Assembly: GCF_020831405.1 (NCBI RefSeq)
Contig: NZ_JAJHPU010000019.1
Location: 1 to 64,000, forward strand
DNA: 64,000 nucleotides
Direction: 5' to 3'
DNA from: Pseudomonas oryzagri
Lineage (GTDB): Bacteria; Pseudomonadota; Gammaproteobacteria; Pseudomonadales; Pseudomonadaceae
Below the pieces are notes generated by a model that saw only the letters and a list, made by a program, of their open reading frames with translations, had not been told where the DNA came from and did no database searches. Positions 38,796 through 47,041 of this stretch are shown in pieces; the stretch's first letter is position 1; each line of letters begins with the position of its first letter. A program made the translations under genes and the position numbers.

Positions 38796-39539
38796 TCAGA
38801 ACACCGTGCCGCCATCGGCGTTGAGGACCTGCCCGGTGATGAAGGCGGCGTCCTCGGAGGTGACGAAGGCCAGCAGGCCGCAGAGATCCTCCGGCACGCC
38901 GTTGCGCTTGATCAGTTGCTGCTGGCACACCGCCTCGAACAGCGCGGCGGGGAGGTTCTTTTCGGAGGCGGCGGTGCGGGTCAGGCCCGGGGAGATGGCG
39001 TTGACGGTGATGCCCTGCGGGCCGAGTTCCGCCGCCAGGGCGCGAACCAGGCCGATGCCGGCCATCTTGGTGGTGATGTAGGCGGTGAAGTTGGGCATCG
39101 GATTGCCCACGGTGCTGGAGGCGATCTGCACGATGCGCCCGTAGCCGCGGCTGGCCATGTCTGGCGCGAAGCTCTGCGCCAGCAGCAGGGACGCCTCGAC
39201 GTTGACCGCCTCGAAGCGGCGGAAGGTTTCCAGGGTCAGCTCGGCGAAGGGCACCAGCGGCATGTAGGCGGCGTTGTTGACCAGGATGTCGCAGCGGCCG
39301 AAGTGCTTCAGCACGTTGGCGGCGAACCCGCGCACCGCCTGGGCATCGGCGAGGTCGAAGGCCTCGGCGTACACCTCGCGGCCCAGGGCACGCACGGCGG
39401 CGATGGTCTCCTCGGGCATAGCCAGATCGGCCAGCGCCAGATGGCAACCCGCCTCGGCCAGGCGCACGGCGAAGTGCTGGCCCAGGGCGCCGGCAGCGCC
39501 GGTGATGACTGCGACACGGTCCTGATGACTGTTGCGCAC
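38796..39539 (-). CDS. Short-chain dehydrogenase/reductase, first gene of block B
   Basis: 247 residues, classical SDR. TGAAGALG binds the cofactor and the active site is complete (S141/S142, Y154 in YITTK, K158, with N113 in VNVEAS). I chose GTG 39539 because AGGAG lies 7 bases upstream. The frame stays open for 67 more codons, but these cross a hairpin-free but unconserved stretch. Together with the HisD-like enzyme it probably handles side-chain alcohol oxidation. Confidence 0.88.
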   Translation of the reverse strand: MRNSHQDRVAVITGAAGALGQHFAVRLAEAGCHLALADLAMPEETIAAVRALGREVYAEAFDLADAQAVRGFAANVLKHFGRCDILVNNAAYMPLVPFAELTLETFRRFEAVNVEASLLLAQSFAPDMASRGYGRIVQIASSTVGNPMPNFTAYITTKMAGIGLVRALAAELGPQGITVNAISPGLTRTAASEKNLPAALFEAVCQQQLIKRNGVPEDLCGLLAFVTSEDAAFITGQVLNADGGTVF

Positions 39540-39556
39540 GGCAAATCTCCTGCTTG

Positions 39557-39564
39557 TTCTTGTT
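39557..39564 (-). promoter_or_regulatory. Crc/Hfq-type CA motif (AACAAGAA)
   Basis: Minus-strand AACAAGAACAAGCAGGAG: an exact AANAANAA match a few bases before the Shine-Dalgarno of the first block B gene. Confidence 0.65.
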
Positions 39565-39724
39565 ATACCCGCCGCCTTGGCGGGCGAGGCTGGAGCGGTC
39601 GCCGCGGCGATCCGTCCGATGGGGAAGACCTTAGCGCCCGGCCAACCATTCGAGAAATCGTTTGTTGGTATCCGAGGTATCCATGCAACGAATTGGTCGA
39701 AAGGCCGGATTGCGGGAACACAAA

Positions 39725-39772
39725 CGCAACCGCCCGCCATTCCCGGGGCGGCGGGAATGGCGGGCGGTTGCG
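39725..39772 (-). terminator. 21-bp perfect hairpin, probable terminator of block A
   Basis: The arms 39725-39745 and 39752-39772 are perfectly complementary over 21 bp with a 6-base loop. On the minus strand the stem is followed by TTTGTGTT. It lies 175 bases after the stop of the FAD hydroxylase gene, so it is placed to end block A or shield block B from read-through. Confidence 0.65.
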
Positions 39773-39789
39773 TGGTTAGGAGGGATGTG

Positions 39790-39870
39790 GGAGACGCGCC
39801 TGAAGGCGTGCTGTGGGGGCGAATTCACTCGCCTTTTACCGGACATTTGGGCGAATAGATTCGCCCCTAC
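39790..39870. repeat. REP/BIME-like inverted repeat pair
   Basis: GTGGGGGCGAAT (39813-39824) and ATTCGCCCCTAC (39859-39870) face each other, each inside its own small palindrome (GGCGAATTCACTCGCC, GGGCGAATAGATTCGCCC). ACGCGCCTGAAGGCGTG just before looks like a further half-unit. This matches the look of repetitive extragenic palindromes in pseudomonads, though I have only one locus to judge by. Confidence 0.6.
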
Positions 39871-39946
39871 AGGGATTTGCCCGGGGACACCGGCACCATG
39901 ACCGGTGCCGGGTTACCACGGTGTGGCGCGGATTGGCCGTCGGCCT

Positions 39947-41080
39947 TCAGAGTGGCGCGCGCAGGGCCTCCTGGGCGTCGACCATCACCCGGGTATGTTC
40001 CTCCAGCGAGCCGCCGGCCTGCTCGATCTGCCCCATGCGCCCCGAGGCGCTGACCACCAGGCGCGCGCGGTCGTAGTGGCGGCCGGCGTAGGCGATCAGC
40101 GCGCCTTCCAGCGAATAGCGGCGTTTGAGCTCCTCGGCCAGCACGATGGCCCCCTCGACGGCGATGCCGGCGCCGGAGGCCAGGTGCGGCGTGGTGGCGT
40201 GCACGGTGTCGCCGAGCAGGACGATGCGTCCCTTGTGCCACGGCGCCTTGATCATGTGGCCGGCCAGCGGGCGGTAGAGCAGGCGGTGGTCGCCCAGCGA
40301 GCCGTCGAGCAGGCCGCGGCGGATGTCGCCGACCTGGCCGCCGAACTCCTCGAGCAGTTCGGCGAGCTTCTGCGGCCACTGCTCCGCCGGGATGAAGTCC
40401 ATGCCCGCGCGCTTGTCGAGCACGAACAGATAGCACTCGCTGGCGCTGATCGGGTTCATGCCGGCCTTGGTGGTCTTGCCCATGTACACCGTGGAGTTCT
40501 CCCGCAGGCGCGGCACCACCGCGCGCCACGAGCCCTGGCCGCTGAACTGCGGGCCGGGGAAGTCGGGCAGCACCAGCTTGCGCACCGCCGAGTTGACCCC
40601 GTCGGCGCCGACCACCAGGTCGTAGCGCCCGCGGCTGCCGTCGGTGAAGACGACGTCCACGCCCTCCTCGTCCTGCTCCATGCTCTGGAAGCTGACGCCC
40701 AGGCGTACCTTGGCGCCGGCGTTCTGGGTGGCTTTGGCGAGGATGTCGGCCAGCACCGGGCGCAGGATGCCCGCGGCGCTCGGCAGGTCTTCGGCGCCGG
40801 TGGCCGGGGCCACCGGCACGGTGCGGGTCAGCTTGCCGTTGGCGTCGCAGACGTCGATGGCGCGCCACGAGCCGCCCTCGCGAAGCACCTCGTCGACCAC
40901 GCCGATCTTGCGCAGGCCGCGCAGCGTCGGGCCGCTGATGGTGATGCCGGCGCCGTCGGGCGCCCAGTGCGGATTGATTTCCACCAGGTCGACGGCGATG
41001 CCCTGCTTGGCCAACTGGATGGCGGCGCACATGCCGCCGATGCCACCGCCGACGATGAGCACGTTGTGGATCAGTGCCAT
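39947..41080 (-). CDS. FAD-dependent aromatic hydroxylase (class A monooxygenase)
   Basis: 377 residues. GGGIGGMCAA near the N-terminus binds the FAD ADP moiety, ADGVNSAVRK is the DG motif for FAD and NAD(P)H, and GDTVHATTPHLASGAG is the GD motif, so all three signatures of p-hydroxybenzoate/salicylate/6-hydroxynicotinate-type hydroxylases are present. It would add a hydroxyl to an aromatic ring, giving a diol for the dioxygenase encoded four genes upstream. AAGGAG precedes ATG 41080, overlapped by AATAACAA. It is the last gene of block A. Confidence 0.9.
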   Translation of the reverse strand: MALIHNVLIVGGGIGGMCAAIQLAKQGIAVDLVEINPHWAPDGAGITISGPTLRGLRKIGVVDEVLREGGSWRAIDVCDANGKLTRTVPVAPATGAEDLPSAAGILRPVLADILAKATQNAGAKVRLGVSFQSMEQDEEGVDVVFTDGSRGRYDLVVGADGVNSAVRKLVLPDFPGPQFSGQGSWRAVVPRLRENSTVYMGKTTKAGMNPISASECYLFVLDKRAGMDFIPAEQWPQKLAELLEEFGGQVGDIRRGLLDGSLGDHRLLYRPLAGHMIKAPWHKGRIVLLGDTVHATTPHLASGAGIAVEGAIVLAEELKRRYSLEGALIAYAGRHYDRARLVVSASGRMGQIEQAGGSLEEHTRVMVDAQEALRAPL

Positions 41081-41091
41081 GGTCCTTCTCC

Positions 41092-41099
41092 TTGTTATT
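41092..41099 (-). promoter_or_regulatory. Crc/Hfq-type CA motif (AATAACAA)
   Basis: Minus-strand AATAACAAGGAGAAGG: the last two A residues are shared with the AAGGAG Shine-Dalgarno of the FAD hydroxylase gene. Confidence 0.7.
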
Positions 41100-41115
41100 A
41101 GCGTGATGAGGCCGC

Positions 41116-42279
41116 TCAGACGGTGCTGCCGCCGAGCTTCTCGGCCAGCCAGTCGGCGATCAGGTTTCCGGCGTTGCTGGGGTTGTCCAACGAGCTGTGC
41201 TCGACGCCGCCCTCGCGGGCGGTAAACACGATCAGTTCCTTGTCCGGGCTGTTGACCAGTTGCTCGAAGGTCTGGTGGGCGTACTTGAGGGGGATCTGCC
41301 GGTCGTTGTCACCGTGGGTGACCAGGAACGGCACGCGGATACGCTCCAGCACGCCGTTGAGGTGCATGTGCTCGGCCTTGGCGAGGAAGTCGTTCATGTC
41401 CTTGGCGCCGAACACCCACTGCACGTGCTTCCAGTAGTGCGGCACCGGGTTCTCGCCCTCGCGCTTGAGGCGCGCCTGCTGCACCTCGCGCCAGTCGTGG
41501 TTGGCGCCCCACACCGCGCCGCAGGCGAAGCGCGGCTCGAAGGCCACCGCACGCGGGCAGTAGTAGCCGCCCAGTGAGACGCCCAGCGCGCCGATGCGCT
41601 GCCCATCGACCTCGGGGTGCTGCTCCAGCCAGTCGACAATCTTCGCCGCCCACACCTCGGTGTCGTGCACCGCCGGCATGCCGTGCAGGCGCAACGCCTC
41701 GCCGGTGCCCGGCTGGTCGACGAACAGCGTCGACAGGCCGCGGCGGGCGAACATCGTGCCCATCACGCTCTTCTGCAGCATTTCCTTGGTGCTATCCAGG
41801 CCGTTCATCACCACCACGATGGGCGCCCGCGCCCCGGCGGCCAGCCCTTCGGCGCGCACGTACAGGCCGCTCAGGTGCGCCTGGCCGTAGGGGATCTCGA
41901 CGCGCTGGCAGTTCTCGCGGCCCAGCGTGCGGCTGCGCTCGAACAGCTCCAGCGAGCGCCGGTACATTGCCAGGCGGTGCTCGAAGCCGTGCGCCTGCAT
42001 GCGCTCGGCGATGCCGTAGTACAGCGCCGCGCGGCCGAGCTTCTCGCCGGCGGAGAGCTGGCGGCCACGCGCCAGATCCTCGTCGGCCAGCGCGACCAGC
42101 TTGTCGCCGCCGCCCTTCCAGGCTTCGTAGAACGCCAGGGTGCCCGGATCGTCGCCGGCGCGGGCCGCCTCGAGGAGCGGGGCGCACATCGCATCCACCT
42201 CGCCGATGTTGCCGCCGTGGGTCAGGGCGATCATCGTCGAGAGGCTCCAGACGTAGTTGGTTGGGAAGTACTGGAACAT
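41116..42279 (-). CDS. Alpha/beta hydrolase, dihydroxypseudooxynicotine-hydrolase-like
   Basis: 387 residues: a helical N-terminal cap (about 1-120) and an alpha/beta-hydrolase core. Catalytic residues are visible as S235 (GVSLGG), D326 (HGDND) and H361 (GVEHSS). The size and cap resemble the FrsA-like group that includes 2,6-dihydroxypseudooxynicotine hydrolase, a C-C bond hydrolase of nicotine catabolism. It may cleave a diketone or ring-fission product. AAAGGT precedes ATG 42279. It starts 24 bases after the Rieske gene, within block A. Confidence 0.82.
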   Translation of the reverse strand: MFQYFPTNYVWSLSTMIALTHGGNIGEVDAMCAPLLEAARAGDDPGTLAFYEAWKGGGDKLVALADEDLARGRQLSAGEKLGRAALYYGIAERMQAHGFEHRLAMYRRSLELFERSRTLGRENCQRVEIPYGQAHLSGLYVRAEGLAAGARAPIVVVMNGLDSTKEMLQKSVMGTMFARRGLSTLFVDQPGTGEALRLHGMPAVHDTEVWAAKIVDWLEQHPEVDGQRIGALGVSLGGYYCPRAVAFEPRFACGAVWGANHDWREVQQARLKREGENPVPHYWKHVQWVFGAKDMNDFLAKAEHMHLNGVLERIRVPFLVTHGDNDRQIPLKYAHQTFEQLVNSPDKELIVFTAREGGVEHSSLDNPSNAGNLIADWLAEKLGGSTV

Positions 42280-42302
42280 GATTTCGACCTTTAGCTTGGA
42301 AT

Positions 42303-42698
42303 TCAGGAATGGCGCGACTCGCTGCGCCCCGCCGCCCGGAACGGCGCGGGCGCGGCAGGCAGTGGCACGGCGATCCACACGCTGCCGTCGGCGCCCAGCC
42401 GCGCCGGCACCCGGGTCAGGTACTGGCCGGCGCAGGGCCCGGCGAAGCAGTGGCCGTCGGCGATGGCGAAGTGCGCCGAATGGGCGTAACAGACGATGTG
42501 CCGACCGTCGCCGGACAAGAACTGGTCCTGCCGATAGTCCAGCGGCCGGTGGTTGTGCGGGCAGTCGTTGAGCCAGACGGACACCTGCGCGCCCTGGCGC
42601 ACGGCGAACACCCGGTCGTCGCGGCCCTGGCGCAGCAGGCCGCGCGCGCCGCCATCGGGAATCTCGTCGAGGTGGCACAGCAGCTGTTCATCGGCCAT
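42303..42698 (-). CDS. Rieske [2Fe-2S] ferredoxin-like protein
   Basis: 131 residues. The Rieske ligands are all present: C46-P-H48 and C70-Y-A-H73. It should carry electrons, but no oxygenase alpha subunit or ferredoxin reductase is encoded in the window. AGGAG lies 6 bases before ATG 42698, which supports this start over the GTG/ATG options five codons upstream. It follows the extradiol gene by 11 bases. Confidence 0.88.
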   Translation of the reverse strand: MADEQLLCHLDEIPDGGARGLLRQGRDDRVFAVRQGAQVSVWLNDCPHNHRPLDYRQDQFLSGDGRHIVCYAHSAHFAIADGHCFAGPCAGQYLTRVPARLGADGSVWIAVPLPAAPAPFRAAGRSESRHS

Positions 42699-42709
42699 GG
42701 CGTCGCTCC

Positions 42710-43642
42710 TCACTCACCCGGCGCCCATTTGTCGATGGCGTCGAACAGGAAGATCTGCGAATTGTCGGAGCCGGGGTCCATCGAGCGGGCCACCCACTGG
42801 TCGTCGTGCAGGTCCATGTCGGCGTCGATTTCCATCACCGCGCCGAACGGGCTGTTGAAGTACCAGAAGAAGTTGCTGCCCATGATGTGGCGGCCGGGGC
42901 CCCAGAAGCTGCGATAGCCCTTCTTCACGAAGTTCCAGCCGTGCTGCAGCACCTCGTTGGCCGAGCCCAGGTGGAAGGTGAAGTGGTTGCAGCCGACCAT
43001 GTGCTCGTTCTGGCTCTCGATCATGAACAGCGTGTGGTGATCGAGGGTGCCGGCCGGGCGCATGAACGGACCGAGGTGATTGAAGCGGTCGGTGACCACG
43101 AAGCCCAGGCGCGCGTAGAAGGCTTCGGCCTTGGCCACGTCGGGCACGAAGTAGACCACGTGCGACAGCGAGCGCGGCTTGATCGCCTCGTCCGGATTGG
43201 CCGCGCAGTCGTTGGGCGCGCGGCCCGGCGCCTGGCCCGGCACGTTGAAGCCCAGGTAGCGGGCCTCGATCCGGCGCCGGCGGGTGACCATGAAGGCGAT
43301 GCCGAAGCCGCCGTCGTCGATGCAGTGCAGCGTGCCCTCGGTATCGACCGTCACCTCGCGCTCGCCCTCCAGGCGGTCGCGGATGGCGGCGAGGGTTTCC
43401 GCGTCGGCCACCCCGTAGACGGTTTCGCGCAGGCAGGGCGAGGCGGCGCCCGGCGGCAGCGGCGGCAGGCCGGCGGCATCGCTGCGCCGCACGATCAGGC
43501 CGGTGCCGTCGAGGGCGACATAGGTGCCGCCGTTGGCCGGGTCGTGGTCCTGCACGTCCAGGCCGTAGTCGAGCAGGTACTGGTGGGCGCCCGACAGGTC
43601 TTCGACGCCGAAGACCAGGTATTCAAGGCCGACGATGTTCAT
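42710..43642 (-). CDS. Extradiol-type ring-cleavage dioxygenase (VOC family)
   Basis: 310 residues with two VOC modules, the length of type I extradiol dioxygenases. The C-terminal catalytic module offers H161 (SHVVYFVPD), H220 (NHFTFHL) and E271 (VMEID) as the 2-His-1-carboxylate iron site; DHH at 201-203 is a further conserved patch. It would open a catechol-like ring using O2. AAGGAG sits 8 bases before ATG 43642, a strong ribosome site. Its pairing with an FAD hydroxylase and hydrolases in the same operon supports a ring-cleavage role. Confidence 0.85.
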   Translation of the reverse strand: MNIVGLEYLVFGVEDLSGAHQYLLDYGLDVQDHDPANGGTYVALDGTGLIVRRSDAAGLPPLPPGAASPCLRETVYGVADAETLAAIRDRLEGEREVTVDTEGTLHCIDDGGFGIAFMVTRRRRIEARYLGFNVPGQAPGRAPNDCAANPDEAIKPRSLSHVVYFVPDVAKAEAFYARLGFVVTDRFNHLGPFMRPAGTLDHHTLFMIESQNEHMVGCNHFTFHLGSANEVLQHGWNFVKKGYRSFWGPGRHIMGSNFFWYFNSPFGAVMEIDADMDLHDDQWVARSMDPGSDNSQIFLFDAIDKWAPGE

Positions 43643-43669
43643 GGGTTATCTCCTTGTGAAATGCGGCAC

Positions 43670-45532
43670 TCATGACTGCTTGCTCTTGCGGAACGGCAGG
43701 GTGGCGAGGAAGGCCATGTCCTTGAGGGTCAGCATCTTCAGGCCGGCGCGGGTCGCGGCGCCGTCCAGGCGCGCTTCCATCGGCATGGTGCCGAAGCTCT
43801 TGCCCTTGATGACCAGCTCGTCGCCGACCCGCTTGATCGAGGCGACGTGCATCAGCTCCTCGTCCGCCGGGCCGCGCAGCACCATGCCGTCGCGGGACGG
43901 ACTGGCGCTGGCGACCGGCGGCGGCAGGTCGTTGCGCACGCCTTTGGAGACCGCGCCGAAGTCCATGCCCAGTTGTTCGAACATCTTGATCGCGGTAGCG
44001 CGGCCGGCGCCGTAGACGCCGCCGCCCGGGTGCTGGGACGGTCCGGCCAGGAACAGGCGCTCGACGCCCGGCACGGTGTACTGGCCGAGGTCAGGGGTCG
44101 GCCGGTGGCCGGCGCTCTGGTAGAAGTACGGCGCCACGCCGTGCAGGTCGCCGCGCATCATGCTGTTGGGGCTGGAGCGTTCCAGGTCCACCGGGCTGAC
44201 GATGCTGCGGGCGATGATGTTGTCGGCGGTCAGGTTGGAGACGAACTTGCGGTAGTGGGCCAGCGACAGATCGCCGATCTCCTCCTTGAACTCGTCCCAG
44301 TGGCGATCCTTCCAGCGCGGGTCGGTGACCTTGTAGGGGGCGAAGGTGATGCCGTGGAACATCCCTCTGCCGGCCGGCACGCGGGTCTTGTCGCCGATGC
44401 TCTCGTCGCCGCCGGCGCACAGGCGCCGCTCGCTGATCCGCCCGCGCTTGAGCTCGTCGAAGTCCGCCAGCATCTCGTCGAGCGAGTCGGTGGCCATGAA
44501 CTCCAGCATGGTGGCGTAGCCGACGTCCTCGCCGGCGTAGTACTTGGCGTTTTCCTTGAGGTCGTAGTGGCTGACCATGATCGAGAACGGCGCCAGACTG
44601 GCGCGTTCGGCGCGCTGCAGGACCGGCTCGGGCACGCCGTCGACGAACTTGCGCACCACGTGCGGGTGGATCGCGCCGATCACCGCATCCCTGGCGAAAA
44701 TGGTTTCGCCATCGCTCATCCGCACGCCGGTGGCGCGCCCGCCCGAGGTGAGGATCTGCGCGACCTCGGCATTGCAGCGCACTTCGCCGCCATGGGACTC
44801 GATGCAGCGCACCAGCGCCTCGGTCAGCTTGCCGCTGCCGCCGATCGGCTGCGACACGCCGTAGGTGTGGATGATGCCCGGCATCAGCAGCACGCCCATG
44901 CCGGTGCCCAGCTCGTTGGGCGCCTGCAGGTTCTCGCTGACCAGGCGCAGCAGGTGGATCTTGATCTTGTCGCTCTCGTAGAGCTGGTTGACCAGGTCCA
45001 GGCAGTCGCGGTTCATGTAGTCCAGCATCAGCCGGCCTTCGTCGCTGCGATCGAGCATCGCCACCAGCTCGCCCAGCGGCGGCGGCGGCGAATACAGCCC
45101 CGGCATGAACATCTGCAGGACCTGCTGGCTCATCTTGACGAACTTGCGGTAGGTCTCGGCGTCCTTGGGCGACACCTTGGCGAAGCACTCGCAGGTCTTG
45201 TCGATGTCCTTGTAGGTGTAGAGCACCGACTGGTCGGGGAAGATGGTGGCGTGCGGCACCGGCGAGTAGTGGTACTTCAGCCCGTGCTGGCTGAGCAGGC
45301 CCAGTTCGTCCTGGCGCAGCATCGGGTTGCCCTGGATCATGATGTGCACGCTGGAGTGCTCGTCATGCCAGTAGCCGGGGGTGTTGAGCTGGCGGGTGGT
45401 CACGCCGCCGCCGGGATAGCCCTTGCGCTCCAGCACCAGCACCTTCTTGCCGGCCTTGGCCAGGTAGGCCGCCGCGACCAGGCCGTTGTGGCCGGCGCCC
45501 ATGGCGACGATGTCGTAGGGGGTGTTGCTCAT
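43670..45532 (-). CDS. Phytoene-dehydrogenase-like FAD oxidoreductase
   Basis: 620 residues. GAGHNGLVAAAYLAKAG (12-28) with ERKGYPGG is the dinucleotide fold for FAD, and the C-terminal GVERLFLAGPSQHPGGG with GAGRATA completes the CrtI/amine-oxidase-like signature. No carotenoid genes are nearby, so it more likely dehydrogenates a hydrophobic or alicyclic substrate before ring attack. AAGGAG lies 7 bases before ATG 45532. Confidence 0.88.
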   Translation of the reverse strand: MSNTPYDIVAMGAGHNGLVAAAYLAKAGKKVLVLERKGYPGGGVTTRQLNTPGYWHDEHSSVHIMIQGNPMLRQDELGLLSQHGLKYHYSPVPHATIFPDQSVLYTYKDIDKTCECFAKVSPKDAETYRKFVKMSQQVLQMFMPGLYSPPPPLGELVAMLDRSDEGRLMLDYMNRDCLDLVNQLYESDKIKIHLLRLVSENLQAPNELGTGMGVLLMPGIIHTYGVSQPIGGSGKLTEALVRCIESHGGEVRCNAEVAQILTSGGRATGVRMSDGETIFARDAVIGAIHPHVVRKFVDGVPEPVLQRAERASLAPFSIMVSHYDLKENAKYYAGEDVGYATMLEFMATDSLDEMLADFDELKRGRISERRLCAGGDESIGDKTRVPAGRGMFHGITFAPYKVTDPRWKDRHWDEFKEEIGDLSLAHYRKFVSNLTADNIIARSIVSPVDLERSSPNSMMRGDLHGVAPYFYQSAGHRPTPDLGQYTVPGVERLFLAGPSQHPGGGVYGAGRATAIKMFEQLGMDFGAVSKGVRNDLPPPVASASPSRDGMVLRGPADEELMHVASIKRVGDELVIKGKSFGTMPMEARLDGAATRAGLKMLTLKDMAFLATLPFRKSKQS

Positions 45533-45651
45533 GTTCGACTCCTTGCAAACTCGATGAAGACCGGCTGCCGGCCGGATGGCGGCCGTGGGCGCTGTGGCGA
45601 CCCGGCTGGCGCGCGGTCTTGTGAAACAGGGTGCGGCAGGGCCGCGAGCCG

Positions 45652-47022
45652 TCAGCGGATGCCCTCGCCCGCCATGGCCTCCGGCGTGAAGGTGGTGTCG
45701 GCGTAGGGCGGCATGATCTTGTACTGCTCCTTGGAGTCGTTGAGCATGCCGTCGAAGTACCAGGCGCCGGATAGCAGGTCGTAGAAACCGAAGCTCTGCG
45801 GCGAAGCGGTGGCCGGGATGTCGGGCATCACGATCGGGTTGGCGAAGCCCATCTGCCACAGCTGGCCATTGGCGTCCCAGTGGTCGGCGAGCACGGCGAT
45901 CCAGGTGTCCTCATCCACGTAGTAGCGGCGCTTGGACGCCAGGTGGCGCTGGCCGGCGGCCACCGTGGCCTCGACCACCCAAACCCGGTGGCGCTCGAAG
46001 CGCATGTCCTGCGGGTTGATGTGGTGGTCCAGCAGCACGTCCTTGGATGGCCGCTGGAACAGGCGGTTGGTGTTGTAGGGGATGTACATCTCCTTCTTGC
46101 CGACGATCTTCCAGTCGAAGCGGTCCAGGCGGCCGTTGAACACGTCGGTCTGGTCGAACATCGAGATGCCCGCGCTGGCCGGGGTCGGCGTGTCGCAGCA
46201 GGCGTTGGGCAACTTGCGCACGCGGCGCTGGCCGGTGAAGTACACCCAGGTCTGGGTATTGTCCGGGTCGAGGTTTTCATGCCCGGTGATCGCCTCGCCG
46301 GCGCGGATCGGCGGTCCGTAGTTGAGCATGCGGATCAGCCAGAAATTGTCGTGGTGCTTGCTCTTCAGCTCCTCCCGCGAACCGTCCTTCAGGTAGTAGG
46401 GCATCTGGAAATCGACCGAGGACAGCACGGTCGGCACGTGGGCGCCGGTGGCCGTGGTCTGCACGCCGCGCACGTCCACGTGCCAGGACGCACCGCGCCA
46501 GCGCAGCAGGTGGTTCCACATGATCTCGGCGCCGCTCTGCGGAATCGGGAAGGGAATGCCGCCATAGGCGCCTTCGAGCTTGATGCCGTCGATCTTCGCG
46601 GTGGTCGCGTTCTTGAAGGTGTTGTCGTACACCCACTGCGGCGCGGCCGCGGTGCGGTGGGTCGGATAGACGTTGACCTTGAAGGTATCCGGGTACTTCT
46701 TGAGCATCGCCTTCAGCCCTTCGGAGAGCTGGTCGGCGTGCTGCTCCATATTGGCGGCGGTGATGCTCAGCAGCGGCTGCTCGTTGGCGAAGGGATCGGC
46801 GCGCCGGCCGCCGTTCTCGAAGCCGGGAATCGGCTGGGTGTAGCCGCCGTTCCAGGCCGGGATGCTGCCATCGGCGTTGCCCGCCTTCTCGGCGCCGAAG
46901 GGGGTGAGTTCGCTCTTCAGGCGGGCGGCCTGGTCGGGGCTCACGGCGGCCACGGCCAGCGAACCGAAGGTCAGCAGCGCGCCGAGGATGGCGCTGCGCA
47001 GCGGCAGGTGTTTGGCTTTCAT
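45652..47022 (-). CDS. DUF1329 envelope protein
   Basis: 456 residues. Signal peptide (1-25, ending LAVA-A), then the full DUF1329 domain, whose structure is thought to resemble outer-membrane lipoprotein carriers. It is adjacent to the DUF1302 gene (19 bases) as is usual for this pair, so the two probably work together in moving a hydrophobic compound across the periplasm or outer membrane. TTGGAG precedes ATG 47022. Confidence 0.9.
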   Translation of the reverse strand: MKAKHLPLRSAILGALLTFGSLAVAAVSPDQAARLKSELTPFGAEKAGNADGSIPAWNGGYTQPIPGFENGGRRADPFANEQPLLSITAANMEQHADQLSEGLKAMLKKYPDTFKVNVYPTHRTAAAPQWVYDNTFKNATTAKIDGIKLEGAYGGIPFPIPQSGAEIMWNHLLRWRGASWHVDVRGVQTTATGAHVPTVLSSVDFQMPYYLKDGSREELKSKHHDNFWLIRMLNYGPPIRAGEAITGHENLDPDNTQTWVYFTGQRRVRKLPNACCDTPTPASAGISMFDQTDVFNGRLDRFDWKIVGKKEMYIPYNTNRLFQRPSKDVLLDHHINPQDMRFERHRVWVVEATVAAGQRHLASKRRYYVDEDTWIAVLADHWDANGQLWQMGFANPIVMPDIPATASPQSFGFYDLLSGAWYFDGMLNDSKEQYKIMPPYADTTFTPEAMAGEGIR

Positions 47023-47041
47023 ATCAGCACTCCAAGGCAGT

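Larger units (their letters stand above)
39540..39946. other. 407-base gap between catabolic blocks A and B
   Basis: It contains a CA motif near the block B start, a 21-bp perfect hairpin (39725-39772) that can terminate block A, and a REP-like inverted pair (about 39790-39870). The promoter of block B is probably in 39565-39720, where the sequence is locally less GC-rich; I cannot name exact elements. Confidence 0.6.
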
